In this document: positions 9,065 through 17,936 of the stretch, in pieces
How the letters are laid out: each line of letters begins with the position of its first letter
How positions within the stretch are numbered: the stretch's first letter is position 1
Origin: CAIYOL01 sp964494805
GTDB lineage: Bacteria; Planctomycetota; Phycisphaerae; Sedimentisphaerales; Anaerobacaceae
Direction of reading: 5' to 3'
NCBI GenBank assembly: GCA_964494805.1
Contig: CAZBST010000003.1
Coordinates: 186,001-250,000 of the forward strand
DNA length: 64,000 bases
Position numbers and translations under genes: made by a program
The notes under the pieces: generated by a model
What the model was told of the DNA's origin: nothing
Databases searched by the model: none
What the model saw: only the letters and a program-made list of their open reading frames with translations

Positions 9065-11047
9065 TTATTTACCTCTGCCTTTCACAAGGTCCTCTACAAC
9101 GTGCGGGTCTGCGAGAGTCGTGGTGTCCCCGAGGTTCGATATGTCGCCTTCGGCAATCTTGCGGAGGATTCTTCGCATAATCTTGCCTGACCGCGTCTTC
9201 GGCAGTGCGTGTGCAAACTGTATCGCTTCAGGAACCGCAATCGGACCTATTTCTTTGCGAACGTGCAGCATCAGCTCTTTCTTGAGGTTTTCGCTTTCCT
9301 GGATACCTTCCTTTAGCGTCGTAAACGCATATAAACCCTGTCCTTTTACATCGTGCGGAACTGGAGTAACCGCTGCCTCTGCGACCTTTTCGTGGCTGAC
9401 GAGGGCGCTTTCCACCTCGGCTGTTCCGATGCGGTGTCCTGATACGTTAACGACGTCATCGATTCTGCCCATCAGCCAGTAATCGCCATCTTCGTCTTTT
9501 CTGCAGCCGTCACCAGTGAAGTAAATATCTTCATACATAGTGAAGTATGTATCGATGAACCTGTCGTGGTCTCCCCACATTGTTCGCATCATTCCCGGCC
9601 AGGGTCTTCTTATGCAGAGCTTGCCGCCTTCATTGATTGTACATTCGGAGCTGTCGTCTCGCAGAATGACGGGGTCAACGCCGAAGAACGGCCTATTTGC
9701 ACTGGCTGGTTTTAGTGTATGCGCGCCCGGCAGGGGGGTTATCAGTATACCACCGGTCTCTGTCTGCCACCACGTATCGACTATTGGGCATTTGTTGCGG
9801 CCGATTTTTTCATAATACCAGATCCACGCCTCGGGGTTTATCGGTTCTCCGACCGTCCCCAGTATTCTCAAGGTGTTCAGTTTATACTTTGCCGGCCATT
9901 CCTCACCATACCGCATTAATGCACGAATAGCTGTAGGTGCTGTGTAGAAAATCGTAACGCCGAATTTATCGCAGACGTGCCAGAACCGTCCTGCATCAGG
10001 ATAGGTCGGAACACCTTCAAACATCAAACTTGTTGCGCCGTTGGCAAGCGGGCCATAGACAATATAGCTGTGTCCTGTTACCCAGCCAATATCAGCGGTG
10101 CACCAGTAAATATCCTTATCGTGGACATCAAAAATAACCTTATGACTGAATGTTACGTGCAACAGGTACCCACCGGTTGTATGCACAACACCCTTTGGTT
10201 TACCTGTCGAGCCGGATGTATAAAGGATAAAGAGAGGGTCTTCGGCATTCATTTGCTCAGCATCGCACTGCTCTTTTGCCTTGGCCATTTCGTCAAGGTA
10301 CCAGACATCCCTTCCCTGTTTCATTTCGCAGGACTCATTATCAACTTTCACTACTATTGCATTTTCAATCGAAGGTGTGCTTTGCAATGCTTCATCGGCA
10401 ATCTTTTTGAGCGGTATATGTTTTCCTGCGCGCAGAGAAACGTTGCTTGTAACAAGCAATTTGCAGTCAGAGTCGTTAATGCGGTCTTTAAGCGAGTCTG
10501 CGCTGAAGCCGCCGAATACAACAGAGTGAATGGCGCCGATACGGGCGCAGGCGAGCATAACTACAGGAAGTTCGGGAACCATCGGCAGGTAAATAGCCAC
10601 GCGGTCACCTTTTTTTATGCCTTTTGATTTGAGGACATTGGCGAATTTGCAAACTTCCTTATGAAGCTCTTCATACGTGAATTTCCTGACGGCGTCTTCC
10701 GCCTCACCCTGCCAAATAATCGCAGTTTTCTTTGCGGTCGGAGTTCCGAGATGGCGGTCAAGACAGTTATATGCGACGTTTAGCCTGCCGTCGGCGAACC
10801 AGGTATGCTCGATTTTGCGATTTTTTGTATCCCATGTGTATTCGAGGCTTTTAGTTGGTTCCTTGAACCAGGTCAGAGATTTGGCTTGTTCGAGCCAAAA
10901 GGTATCCGGGGCATTAAGTGATTGTTCCCACATCTGCTGATACTGTTGTTGACTGGATATGTGAGCATTGGCCTTGATTTTTGCTGGCGGGGGGAACGTT
11001 CGCTTTTCAACCATAAGAGAATCAATAGCTTTTTGTTTTTCTGCCAT
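9065..11047 (-). CDS. acs: Acetyl-CoA synthetase, AMP-forming
   Basis: Acs makes acetyl-CoA from acetate, ATP and CoA through acetyl-AMP. The 660 residues match the usual length. Visible are the ACS N-terminal segment, the adenylate-forming loop LYTSGSTGKPKGVVH, VDTWWQTETGG, DVVNVSGHRIGTAEVE, and the C-terminal PKTRSGKIMRR whose lysine (about residue 622) is the position acetylated in other bacteria to switch the enzyme off. The acetylation site is intact, which gives meaning to the nearby GNAT and AcuC genes. It is the first gene of an acs-satP unit; a candidate promoter lies about 72 bp upstream. Confidence 0.97.
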   Translation of the reverse strand: MAEKQKAIDSLMVEKRTFPPPAKIKANAHISSQQQYQQMWEQSLNAPDTFWLEQAKSLTWFKEPTKSLEYTWDTKNRKIEHTWFADGRLNVAYNCLDRHLGTPTAKKTAIIWQGEAEDAVRKFTYEELHKEVCKFANVLKSKGIKKGDRVAIYLPMVPELPVVMLACARIGAIHSVVFGGFSADSLKDRINDSDCKLLVTSNVSLRAGKHIPLKKIADEALQSTPSIENAIVVKVDNESCEMKQGRDVWYLDEMAKAKEQCDAEQMNAEDPLFILYTSGSTGKPKGVVHTTGGYLLHVTFSHKVIFDVHDKDIYWCTADIGWVTGHSYIVYGPLANGATSLMFEGVPTYPDAGRFWHVCDKFGVTIFYTAPTAIRALMRYGEEWPAKYKLNTLRILGTVGEPINPEAWIWYYEKIGRNKCPIVDTWWQTETGGILITPLPGAHTLKPASANRPFFGVDPVILRDDSSECTINEGGKLCIRRPWPGMMRTMWGDHDRFIDTYFTMYEDIYFTGDGCRKDEDGDYWLMGRIDDVVNVSGHRIGTAEVESALVSHEKVAEAAVTPVPHDVKGQGLYAFTTLKEGIQESENLKKELMLHVRKEIGPIAVPEAIQFAHALPKTRSGKIMRRILRKIAEGDISNLGDTTTLADPHVVEDLVKGRGK

Positions 11048-11119
11048 AATACTATTCCTAACAACTCTGAATTAACATACTTCTCATTGAACTAGGTTTT
11101 TCAGATAATAAAACCATTT

Positions 11120-11148
11120 ATGCTAACCGGATTTATATAATATGTCAA
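11120..11148 (-). promoter_or_regulatory. Candidate sigma70-type promoter of acs
   Basis: On the minus strand a perfect TTGACA (11143-11148) is followed after 17 bases by TAGCAT (11120-11125, four of six consensus bases). It lies about 72 bases upstream of the acs start in an AT-rich divergent region shared with the outer-membrane protein gene. The weak -10 keeps confidence moderate. Confidence 0.4.
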
Positions 11149-11251
11149 CTGATTTAATTTTATTTTTTTATTTGATTTTGATTTATTTGTTAATAGACTT
11201 GCCATTTATTAATTTTTAAGCACCATATGATATTTTTTTGAAAGGTTTGAT

Positions 11252-12034
11252 ATGAAAAGGATTTTATTAGCTACTATAGTGCTGCTGAGTGCGATCTCTT
11301 TAGTAACAGCGGCAGAAACAGAGCAGGGAACGGAACAGGAAAAGAAACTTGGCATTACTTACGAACAGCAGTATCACAGCAAATGGCTCAGCAAAGGTGC
11401 TGAAGCGTACGGCCAGCAAGGTGCTTTTTTTGAGATAATCGACCTTGACCTGTATGGAAGCGGTTTCGGTCTCCAGGTAATTCATCGTCATGCCATAGGC
11501 AGCGGCTATGTAAATAAGCAGAGGTTTGACTACAGACCGTATGTTAAGGGGGAATTTTTTAAAGAAAAACCTTATGCTATGAAATATAACATCGGGGTAG
11601 AATATGAGCATTACCCCCGTCTGGCAACCCACAAATCATTTACCAGTTTCGAGTGGATATTTGCTTTCTCGTGGCCTAATATTTTACCGAAAGGTTTCGT
11701 GCCGAGTTACATTGCCCATTACGAATACCCGGTGCACCACGACTACAGATATAATTACACCGGCTGGGTCCACCGTTTCAAACTTGACTATTATATGGAT
11801 GTGCCCGAATTGCCAAAGCCGTTGTGTCTTTCCTCAGAAGTTGCCTACACCGACGGTCTCGGCGGCGCTTCGCACGACTGGTCGTATGCTACCTTTGGTC
11901 TTGGAACAAAGTTTGATATAACTAAGAATCTTACATTCTCCCCCGGAGTTTATCAGCAAATATCGATGGATAGGTCGGTCGCAAAGCGGAAGGATATAAC
12001 ATACTGCATATTAGGTATGAAATATAAGTTCTGA
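11252..12034 (+). CDS. Predicted outer-membrane beta-barrel protein
   Basis: There is no recognised family name. The 260 residues start with a clear signal peptide (KRILLATIVLLSAISLVTAA, cleavage near 20-21). The mature part is a run of alternating hydrophobic and polar strands rich in Tyr, Trp and Phe, closing with YCILGMKYKF, an aromatic C-terminus typical of outer-membrane barrels. The strand count suggests a small barrel of about 10-12 strands. A gaaagg ribosome site lies upstream of ATG. It is transcribed away from acs and followed by a good terminator, so it is monocistronic. Role unknown; a channel or porin-like function is possible. Confidence 0.65.
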   Translation: MKRILLATIVLLSAISLVTAAETEQGTEQEKKLGITYEQQYHSKWLSKGAEAYGQQGAFFEIIDLDLYGSGFGLQVIHRHAIGSGYVNKQRFDYRPYVKGEFFKEKPYAMKYNIGVEYEHYPRLATHKSFTSFEWIFAFSWPNILPKGFVPSYIAHYEYPVHHDYRYNYTGWVHRFKLDYYMDVPELPKPLCLSSEVAYTDGLGGASHDWSYATFGLGTKFDITKNLTFSPGVYQQISMDRSVAKRKDITYCILGMKYKF

Positions 12035-12058
12035 GATGATATGGTCTTATGTTAGTAA

Positions 12059-12086
12059 AACGGCCGGTTTGAACCGGCCATTTTCT
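12059..12086. terminator. Bidirectional rho-independent terminator
   Basis: The arms ggccggtt (12062-12069) and aaccggcc (12072-12079) form a strong hairpin with a T4 tail on the plus strand (12081-12084) and an aaaa run before it that gives TTTT on the minus strand. It can stop both the outer-membrane protein gene (plus) and tRNA-Arg (minus). Confidence 0.85.
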
Positions 12087-12089
12087 CAG

Positions 12090-12163
12090 TACGCCTGGCG
12101 TGAGTCGAACACGCAACCTTCGGTTCCGTAGACCGACGCTCTGTCCAATTGAGCTACAGGCGC
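12090..12163 (-). tRNA. tRNA-Arg (anticodon ACG)
   Basis: The 74-nt minus-strand sequence folds as a cloverleaf. The acceptor is GCGCCTG/CAGGCGT with discriminator A, the D-arm GCTC/GAGC, the anticodon arm TCGGT-CTACGGA-ACCGA (anticodon ACG, read as ICG), a five-base variable loop, and the T-arm GCGTG/CACGC with loop TTCGACT. The CCA end is not encoded (the next bases are CTG). Confidence 0.95.
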
Positions 12164-12220
12164 TTCAATGTTTAACCCGTTGTAGTATATTAACTTGCTA
12201 CACATGCTGTCAATCCCTTT

Positions 12221-12415
12221 TTAGGTTTCCAGGTGGGTGCGCAACAAGTGTGCAACAAAATTGCTGGCCATTGTTGCATTCACAGCTCGGGCACGCTGTA
12301 ACAAATCTTCGCGGACCGCCAGGTAAAATTGGCGAGTTGTTTCAAATGGTGTCGATATAAAGCTGACATTTGGAGGCTGTTCAAGATTTATTGGAGGCAG
12401 CTTAGATTCGTTAGT
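12221..12415 (-). pseudogene. C-terminal fragment resembling a tyrosine recombinase/integrase
   Basis: A minus-strand open frame of about 64 codons runs from just after a stop (TGA at 12416-12418) to TAA at 12221-12223 and has no start codon. The segment ETTRQFYLAVREDLLQRARA resembles the catalytic-tyrosine region and tail of planctomycete integrases, where TTxxFY is followed by a basic helix. No upstream frame on this strand continues the protein, so it is read as a decayed remnant. It lies 57 bp from the 5' side of tRNA-Arg. The family call rests on pattern memory only. Confidence 0.45.
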
Positions 12416-12821
12416 TCAAGTTGATGGATTCTGGTGAACGTTTCTCCGTCGACATTCGTCAATTACTGCTGATACATATAAGTCCTTTTTCAGCAAACAC
12501 TTCTACCTCATCCACCATTAGCAAGGGCTTTGGGCTGTACAGTCGGATAAATTTCCCTTTTGTTGGTTGGAGCGCCCCAGCTATGGGTTTTTGTGAGTAA
12601 TAATTGCATTCACTATGTGTCGATAATATAATATGTGTTTGGATACTGACAAAGGTGTCGGGTGTTTTAGAGGTTCAGGGAAGACCTGTGGCGGATAAAG
12701 TTGTAGGATATTGGTATTGTGAACGTGAAGTAAGAGCTTATAAACAGGGTTACATCACAAAAGCTCTTGTTAATAACCGTACAGTAATCCAGTGGGTTGA
12801 ATGCCAGCTATGGGGGTGCTG
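12416..12821. other. Intergenic stretch without a convincing gene
   Basis: The stretch is AT-rich. A plus-strand frame from 12604 (72 codons) overlaps the next gene and contains a fairly protein-like segment (GRPVADKVVGYWYCEREVRAYKQG). It has no ribosome site and no recognised relative, so it may be the remains of a gene or chance. It probably belongs with the decayed integrase fragment. Confidence 0.3.
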
Positions 12822-13244
12822 ATGGGAAGTAATTACATATTATTCCTGATATTGTTTTTAATTATCGTTAGTCAAAGCTGTGTTTTGCTTTTACTATTGA
12901 GATTGTTCAAAATGAAGCAAAAAATGCGCGATTTAACAGATGAAGTACAGCATTTAAAAGGTGAAACAAAAAGTTTCAAGGATGGAGTACACCAGTTAAC
13001 AGACAAAACACGGCATTTAATAAATGAAGTCGAGAACCTGAAACTCTCGCAGGATAAGCTGAGAGATAGACTAAATGAGTCAGACAGAAAAAATGAAGAA
13101 GACCGCAAGACATTGAAAATGTTAATGATATCTGATTTACATAACGATATCGATACTCTTGATAAAAAGGGCAATCTTGACGAAAAGTTACACATATTGC
13201 TGGACCGTGTTAAAGAAAATGTTTCGAAAATGGAAGATGTATAA
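12822..13244 (+). CDS. Membrane-anchored coiled-coil protein
   Basis: The protein has 140 residues from the ATG at 12822, which has ggggg a few bases upstream; ATGs at 12801 and 12810 in the same frame are alternatives. One transmembrane helix (about residues 5-28, YILFLILFLIIVSQSCVLLL) is followed by a long charged heptad-rich helix (LTDEVQHLKGETKSFKDGVH onward) to about residue 110. No enzyme motif is present. It stands 31 bp before the large radical SAM-GT4 gene and may be a scaffold or length-sensing partner for the glycan cluster; that is speculation. Confidence 0.6.
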   Translation: MGSNYILFLILFLIIVSQSCVLLLLLRLFKMKQKMRDLTDEVQHLKGETKSFKDGVHQLTDKTRHLINEVENLKLSQDKLRDRLNESDRKNEEDRKTLKMLMISDLHNDIDTLDKKGNLDEKLHILLDRVKENVSKMEDV

Positions 13245-13275
13245 AAGAAATCGTTTTAATAGTTGATCTTTTGAT

Positions 13276-16200
13276 ATGCGTCCACCTTTAAACCACACGG
13301 ACAACATAGCAGTCCAAAAGGGGTACTCTAAGAAATTAGAGGCCGTTCAACACGCCGTTAAAAGTAAAAAAAATATTGTCGTTGTAACCGATTCATCATT
13401 TAAAAGAGAAATACTTTTTGGCTGGGATACTGTAAGTGTATTAAGAAAATTAGGTTATGCAATCAAGCATTACAAACTTGAGCGTTTAGGCCAGGAGAAA
13501 GCATTTCCCCTGTCAATACCCGAGCATTCCACCGTGTTATACGCCATAAACGGAGACCCCGAAAAGATCTCAACTTGTATTGATGCCATAGGCAACCATT
13601 CTACAAGCCAATACAACATCATCTTTGACTGCTGGCAAGAAAACAATACACATCTTGATTCGGTTACCAATTTATCTTTCCTTGACTTGATGACAAAAGT
13701 CTCTGCTCGGAAAAATTTTTATGGCTCTGAGAGTGTTAACGTTGAAAGCAAAGGACATGTTATTCTGGTAAATCCCAAGGGATGGCAAAAGGAAAGTACT
13801 AATCTTGGCCTGACATTAATTGCCGGTGCTTTGAGGATGTTCGGATTTCGGCCTGTCATTTTCGATTTGAACTTGCATAGCTACACCGACGAAGAACTTA
13901 AAAATGAAATCGAAAGGCTAAAGCCGCTTGTCATCGGGTATTCGGCCAAAACCGCAACGGTCAATGAGGCTGTTCGCTTGTGTAAGTATCTCAAAGCATA
14001 CTTTCCCCAGACCAAAATGATAATCGGCGGTCCGCACGTTACTTTATGTGGCCATACTTTGCTGAAGGAACAGGACGTTTTTGATGCCGGGGTTCTTTCT
14101 GAAGCGGAGGTAGCGGCGGCCAAAGTTTGCTTGCACTATGCTGCAGGGCTTTTGCCTCATGATGCAGAAAATGTGGTTTACAGACAGGATAATGAAATCG
14201 TAAAGAATTCGTTCGTACCGCCGCAAGACATCGATTTCCCTTTTTGGCCGGACTTCGATTGCATCCACGGTTTTTCATGGGAAGGATATCGCTATCCGAT
14301 TGTTACTTCACGCGGATGTCCATTTAACTGCGTTTACTGCTGTGTTAACAAACTCACCGGGGACAAGAGATGGCGCAGCCGGAACCCAGAGCATGTAATT
14401 GCGGAGCTTGAGTACGTCAAAGCAAAACATAACATTACACAGTTCGAGATATGGGACGACAATTTCACGCTCGATATTAACAGAGCGAAAGAAATTTGTC
14501 GTCTGTTAATAAAAAAGGACATCGGACTTTCGTGGTGGTGCCACAATGGAATCAGGGCAGACAAAATTGACGAGGAATTAGCCGGTCTTATGAGGGAAGC
14601 CGGCTGCACCAGTATCGCTTTCGGCATCGAAAGCGGTTCACCTGCTGCCTTCGAAAACATAAAAAAAGGCGAGTCACTGGACGATATGGTGCGTGCAGTC
14701 AAAATCGCAAAGAGGGCAAGGATCCAAACCGTAGGGTATTTTATCATTGGTCTGCCCGGCGATGACCTGGAATCATTTATTAAAACCGTTGAGTTTCAAC
14801 GCGGATTAAACCTGGACCATTTTACATTCGGCATGTTAATTCCTTATCCTCAAACAGAATTGTGGGATATTATCCATCGCGAAGGCAGGATGCTTCTGGA
14901 TGTAACACAAACGCAGCATTTTTCCGACGACATTGTGCCTATTTCGTTCGAGCTTCCAGCTTTCCCTGCAGCGGATATGATAAGAGCTTATTACATCTCA
15001 AGATATTATGAGCTGTACGCATATCTTAAGAAGCGAACCAGGGCCGCCCACATTATATTTGACCTGGAAGAATCAGCCCACAAATATCTTTTCGGTCTAT
15101 TGCTTGTGATACCCGATAAACCAAATATACGCATCGATTGCATAAACATTAAAAACAATTTAACTGGGCAGCAATACAACGAACTTGGACAACATATTCG
15201 GTCAAACCTTCATTTTCTAACAAGTCAAAGACTAGCAGTAAATTGGGACCAGCAGAGGAAACGTGTTCACATAACCTCTCCAACATCTGAGAAAAAGAAA
15301 TTACTGTTCCGGGAAAGGCTGTTTGTGTTTGACCCAGCGAATATGCTGCACCCAATAAAACTGGAAAAGAGTCTTTACGATATCATAAGATATCCCACGG
15401 GACACGGAATAAAGAATATTGGAATAAAGAAGATTGTTCCCAGGATTTCTAATTATATAAGGACGATAATCCCGCGGACGGGTAATTTGTTAAGAGCAAT
15501 TAACTTCAGAATGGGAGAAGCTATAACTTCTATTCTTTTCCGAAGATTAAAAAAATATCTGAAAGACATTGGTTTACCATGTGCTGGGAGCGCTACCGTC
15601 GGGCAGTTTGCAGCAGACTACAGTGAGAAGCTTGATAAAAGCAGTTCTGCAATGAAAATTCTTCACGTTTGTGACTGGTATACCCCTATAGGTGGTGCGG
15701 AAAAACTTATGTTTGATACACTTGCTGCGCTGGAGACACAAGGCCATGAAAACATTATGGTAATTAACAAAAACCCTTCCCAGACACTTACAGGAAAGAG
15801 GCCAGAATACCAAGTTGACAATATTGAGATTAATCTTGTATATTTTCGGCCGTATGACTATGTTCATATTCACAGAGCCAAAAAGCACATCAAAAAAATT
15901 ATCGACCAGCATAAGCCGGACGTGTGCCATATACATAACTGTCAGAACCCATATTTGATAAAATTTCTATTAAAGACAATTCCATGCGTTCGTTCTATTC
16001 ATGACCCAAGGCTTTATTGTTTTACACAGTGGCGTCTTTTACCGGATAAGAGGATATGTCCTTATCCACTTGGAGAAAAGTGCATGGAAAATAAGTGTCT
16101 TTCAGAAGGTAGGAGACCTCAGACTTTTTTTGACAAGATGTCACCCTTTGTATTTAAGAATTATCTACTGCACAGAAAGATGCCAATAATTATTTTAGAG

Positions 16201-16875
16201 AGTCAAGCTCAGATAAACTGTGTTCTGGAAAATGGTTATGAAAAGAAACAGATTGCCTGGCTGCCTAATTTTACACCCGTCAGAAGCGAGCAGGAGGTTA
16301 CTGAATTTAACAGTAAATACTATAATCCTGATGAGAATCACGTTCTTTTTGTTGGCCGAGCCTCTTATGAGAAAGGGGTAGATGTTGTACTCAATGCTGC
16401 TGTACTCGTTAAAACACCGTGCACAATTCATGTTCTTACAGCTGGGCCTTATGTGAAGCATATAAAGGAACGTGTGAGAAAAGAAAAGCTACGAAACGTA
16501 AAAATCATTGGAGCCTTATCTTATGATGAGACAAGAAAATATTATGCTAAAAGTGATGTCGTGCTTATCCCTTCTGTATGGATTGAGTCTTTCTGTCTTG
16601 TGGGGCTGGAGGCGATGGCAAACAGAAAGCCCGTCATCGGTTCGAGGATAGGTGGAATAAAAGACTGGCTTGTGGACGGAGTTACCGGGTATCATTTTGA
16701 GCCCGGAAACGCCTCGGAGCTTGCATCCAAAATCGACAGTCTTTTGTGTAATAAATCCTTAGCTATTCAGATGGGGGAAAAAGGTTACGAGAGGGTTAAA
16801 ACGCATTATAATAAAACCCTTTATATTGAAAGGCTTGTGGGAATTTATCAAAAGGCCATCAAAATATGTACATGA
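13276..16875 (+). CDS. B12-binding radical SAM protein fused to a GT4 glycosyltransferase
   Basis: This is a 1199-residue two-enzyme fusion. Residues 1-150 have no named family. About 165-300 are a cobalamin-binding-like domain (ILVNPKGW, VIFDLNLHSYTDEEL, IIGGPHVTL). About 335-570 are a radical SAM barrel with CPFNCVYC (Cys near 348, 352, 355) and the typical IAFGIESGSPAAF. A linker follows, and from residue 793 there is a complete family-4 glycosyltransferase that begins exactly like a free enzyme (MKILHVCDWYTPIGGAEK) and carries the EX7E motif in ESFCLVGLE. Related BchE-like proteins perform methyl transfer or ring chemistry, so the first half may modify the sugar or acceptor that the second half builds on. 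The product is unknown. It is the first large gene of the glycan locus. Confidence 0.85.
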   Translation: MRPPLNHTDNIAVQKGYSKKLEAVQHAVKSKKNIVVVTDSSFKREILFGWDTVSVLRKLGYAIKHYKLERLGQEKAFPLSIPEHSTVLYAINGDPEKISTCIDAIGNHSTSQYNIIFDCWQENNTHLDSVTNLSFLDLMTKVSARKNFYGSESVNVESKGHVILVNPKGWQKESTNLGLTLIAGALRMFGFRPVIFDLNLHSYTDEELKNEIERLKPLVIGYSAKTATVNEAVRLCKYLKAYFPQTKMIIGGPHVTLCGHTLLKEQDVFDAGVLSEAEVAAAKVCLHYAAGLLPHDAENVVYRQDNEIVKNSFVPPQDIDFPFWPDFDCIHGFSWEGYRYPIVTSRGCPFNCVYCCVNKLTGDKRWRSRNPEHVIAELEYVKAKHNITQFEIWDDNFTLDINRAKEICRLLIKKDIGLSWWCHNGIRADKIDEELAGLMREAGCTSIAFGIESGSPAAFENIKKGESLDDMVRAVKIAKRARIQTVGYFIIGLPGDDLESFIKTVEFQRGLNLDHFTFGMLIPYPQTELWDIIHREGRMLLDVTQTQHFSDDIVPISFELPAFPAADMIRAYYISRYYELYAYLKKRTRAAHIIFDLEESAHKYLFGLLLVIPDKPNIRIDCINIKNNLTGQQYNELGQHIRSNLHFLTSQRLAVNWDQQRKRVHITSPTSEKKKLLFRERLFVFDPANMLHPIKLEKSLYDIIRYPTGHGIKNIGIKKIVPRISNYIRTIIPRTGNLLRAINFRMGEAITSILFRRLKKYLKDIGLPCAGSATVGQFAADYSEKLDKSSSAMKILHVCDWYTPIGGAEKLMFDTLAALETQGHENIMVINKNPSQTLTGKRPEYQVDNIEINLVYFRPYDYVHIHRAKKHIKKIIDQHKPDVCHIHNCQNPYLIKFLLKTIPCVRSIHDPRLYCFTQWRLLPDKRICPYPLGEKCMENKCLSEGRRPQTFFDKMSPFVFKNYLLHRKMPIIILESQAQINCVLENGYEKKQIAWLPNFTPVRSEQEVTEFNSKYYNPDENHVLFVGRASYEKGVDVVLNAAVLVKTPCTIHVLTAGPYVKHIKERVRKEKLRNVKIIGALSYDETRKYYAKSDVVLIPSVWIESFCLVGLEAMANRKPVIGSRIGGIKDWLVDGVTGYHFEPGNASELASKIDSLLCNKSLAIQMGEKGYERVKTHYNKTLYIERLVGIYQKAIKICT

Positions 16876-17936
16876 GGTACGCACTACTTAAGTCGCCATA
16901 CAAGATTTCAATCAGGCAGGAGGAAGTCCCTTCGCCGGATGAAAACCAGATAAGAATTAAAAGTGCCTTTTGCGGAATCTGCGGGACAGACAGGATTATG
17001 GCCAGAAAAGGTGTTAAACGGTGGTCCCGTTTCGGCCATGAGATTTCTGGAACTATCGATAAGGTAGGTAAAAATGTTGAAGGATTCAAGCCCCGCCAAA
17101 AGGTCTCAATAAAACCTGGTGCTCCCTGTGGTGTCTGTTCATTTTGTGCAAGCGGTCTTTATAGGAAATGTTCAAATATAGTCGTTGCAGAAGGCGGTTT
17201 TTCAGAATATCTGGTTGTTGACCCCAGGTCAGTTGCAACCGCTAGCGAGGAGGCGGAGCTTAAAAGCCTGTCATTGACCGAGCCGCTTAATGTTGCACTT
17301 GATATTCTTCAAACGGCACAGGTGCAAAAAGGTGATTCGATAATCCTTTTTGGCCCTGGGCTGATAGGCCTTCTTGCGCTTTATGTTGCAAGATCCAGAG
17401 GAGCCCGGCCCATTGCACTTATCGGCAGAAATTTTTACAAGCATCTTGAGCCCCATCAGAAAAATCTGGATGCACCTTTTATCAAATATGACCCGAACAC
17501 CGGATTTTTCAAATCTGCCCCAGAGTCGGATCTGGCAACTCCATTGCATGAGGTATTGTCGCAAAGAGCGATTTCGAGACTCGTTGTCATTCATACAGCC
17601 CCTCCTCACTTTATTGCCCAATATGCCTCTTTTTTGCCGTACGAAACAACTATTGTCAATATAGGGCTTGCATCTGAATCGGGATTTGTTAGAATACGGT
17701 TAGATATGCGTGAGCTTATGTATAGGCGAATCAGCCTGCTATCTTCTTTCGCAGTGCCATCGCTCTTTTTTAGTGAGGCTATTGAGTATTTATCGAACGG
17801 CTTAATTAATAGTGAGCTCTTTATCGATAAAGTTATTAAGTTGGAGCAATTGCAGAGAGAAATAAGGCCGTTTAAATCCGGCAGAAAAAACCTAAAAGTT
17901 GTCGTCGAACTGGACGGAACCGGAAAAAGACAATGA
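16872..17936 (+). CDS. Zinc-dependent medium-chain dehydrogenase (sorbitol/threonine dehydrogenase-like)
   Basis: This is an oxidoreductase that probably interconverts an alcohol or sugar alcohol and the ketone with NAD(P). Seen are the catalytic zinc motif GICGTDRIM with GHEISG downstream, the four structural-zinc cysteines CGVCSFCASGLYRKC, and a Rossmann domain (ILFGPGLIGLLALYVARSRGA). At 354 residues the length is normal. The start at 16872 overlaps the previous stop as ATGA; an ATG two codons upstream (16866) is possible. In this cluster it may make or alter a sugar precursor, much like dehydrogenases in nucleotide-sugar or septose pathways; the substrate is not known. Confidence 0.85.
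   Translation: MRYALLKSPYKISIRQEEVPSPDENQIRIKSAFCGICGTDRIMARKGVKRWSRFGHEISGTIDKVGKNVEGFKPRQKVSIKPGAPCGVCSFCASGLYRKCSNIVVAEGGFSEYLVVDPRSVATASEEAELKSLSLTEPLNVALDILQTAQVQKGDSIILFGPGLIGLLALYVARSRGARPIALIGRNFYKHLEPHQKNLDAPFIKYDPNTGFFKSAPESDLATPLHEVLSQRAISRLVVIHTAPPHFIAQYASFLPYETTIVNIGLASESGFVRIRLDMRELMYRRISLLSSFAVPSLFFSEAIEYLSNGLINSELFIDKVIKLEQLQREIRPFKSGRKNLKVVVELDGTGKRQ

Noticed and set aside
9977..10627. 216-codon plus-strand open frame
   Set aside because: It is a shadow of acs; the acs frame has all family motifs.
12090..12163. tRNA-Arg as the attachment site of an integrated element
   Set aside because: The integrase-like fragment is on the 5' side of the tRNA and no second copy of the tRNA 3' end was found in the window.
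12604..12822. 72-codon plus-strand frame after the integrase fragment
   Set aside because: Some protein-like character, but no ribosome site, no recognised relative and it overlaps the next start. Described under the intergenic entry, not called as a gene.
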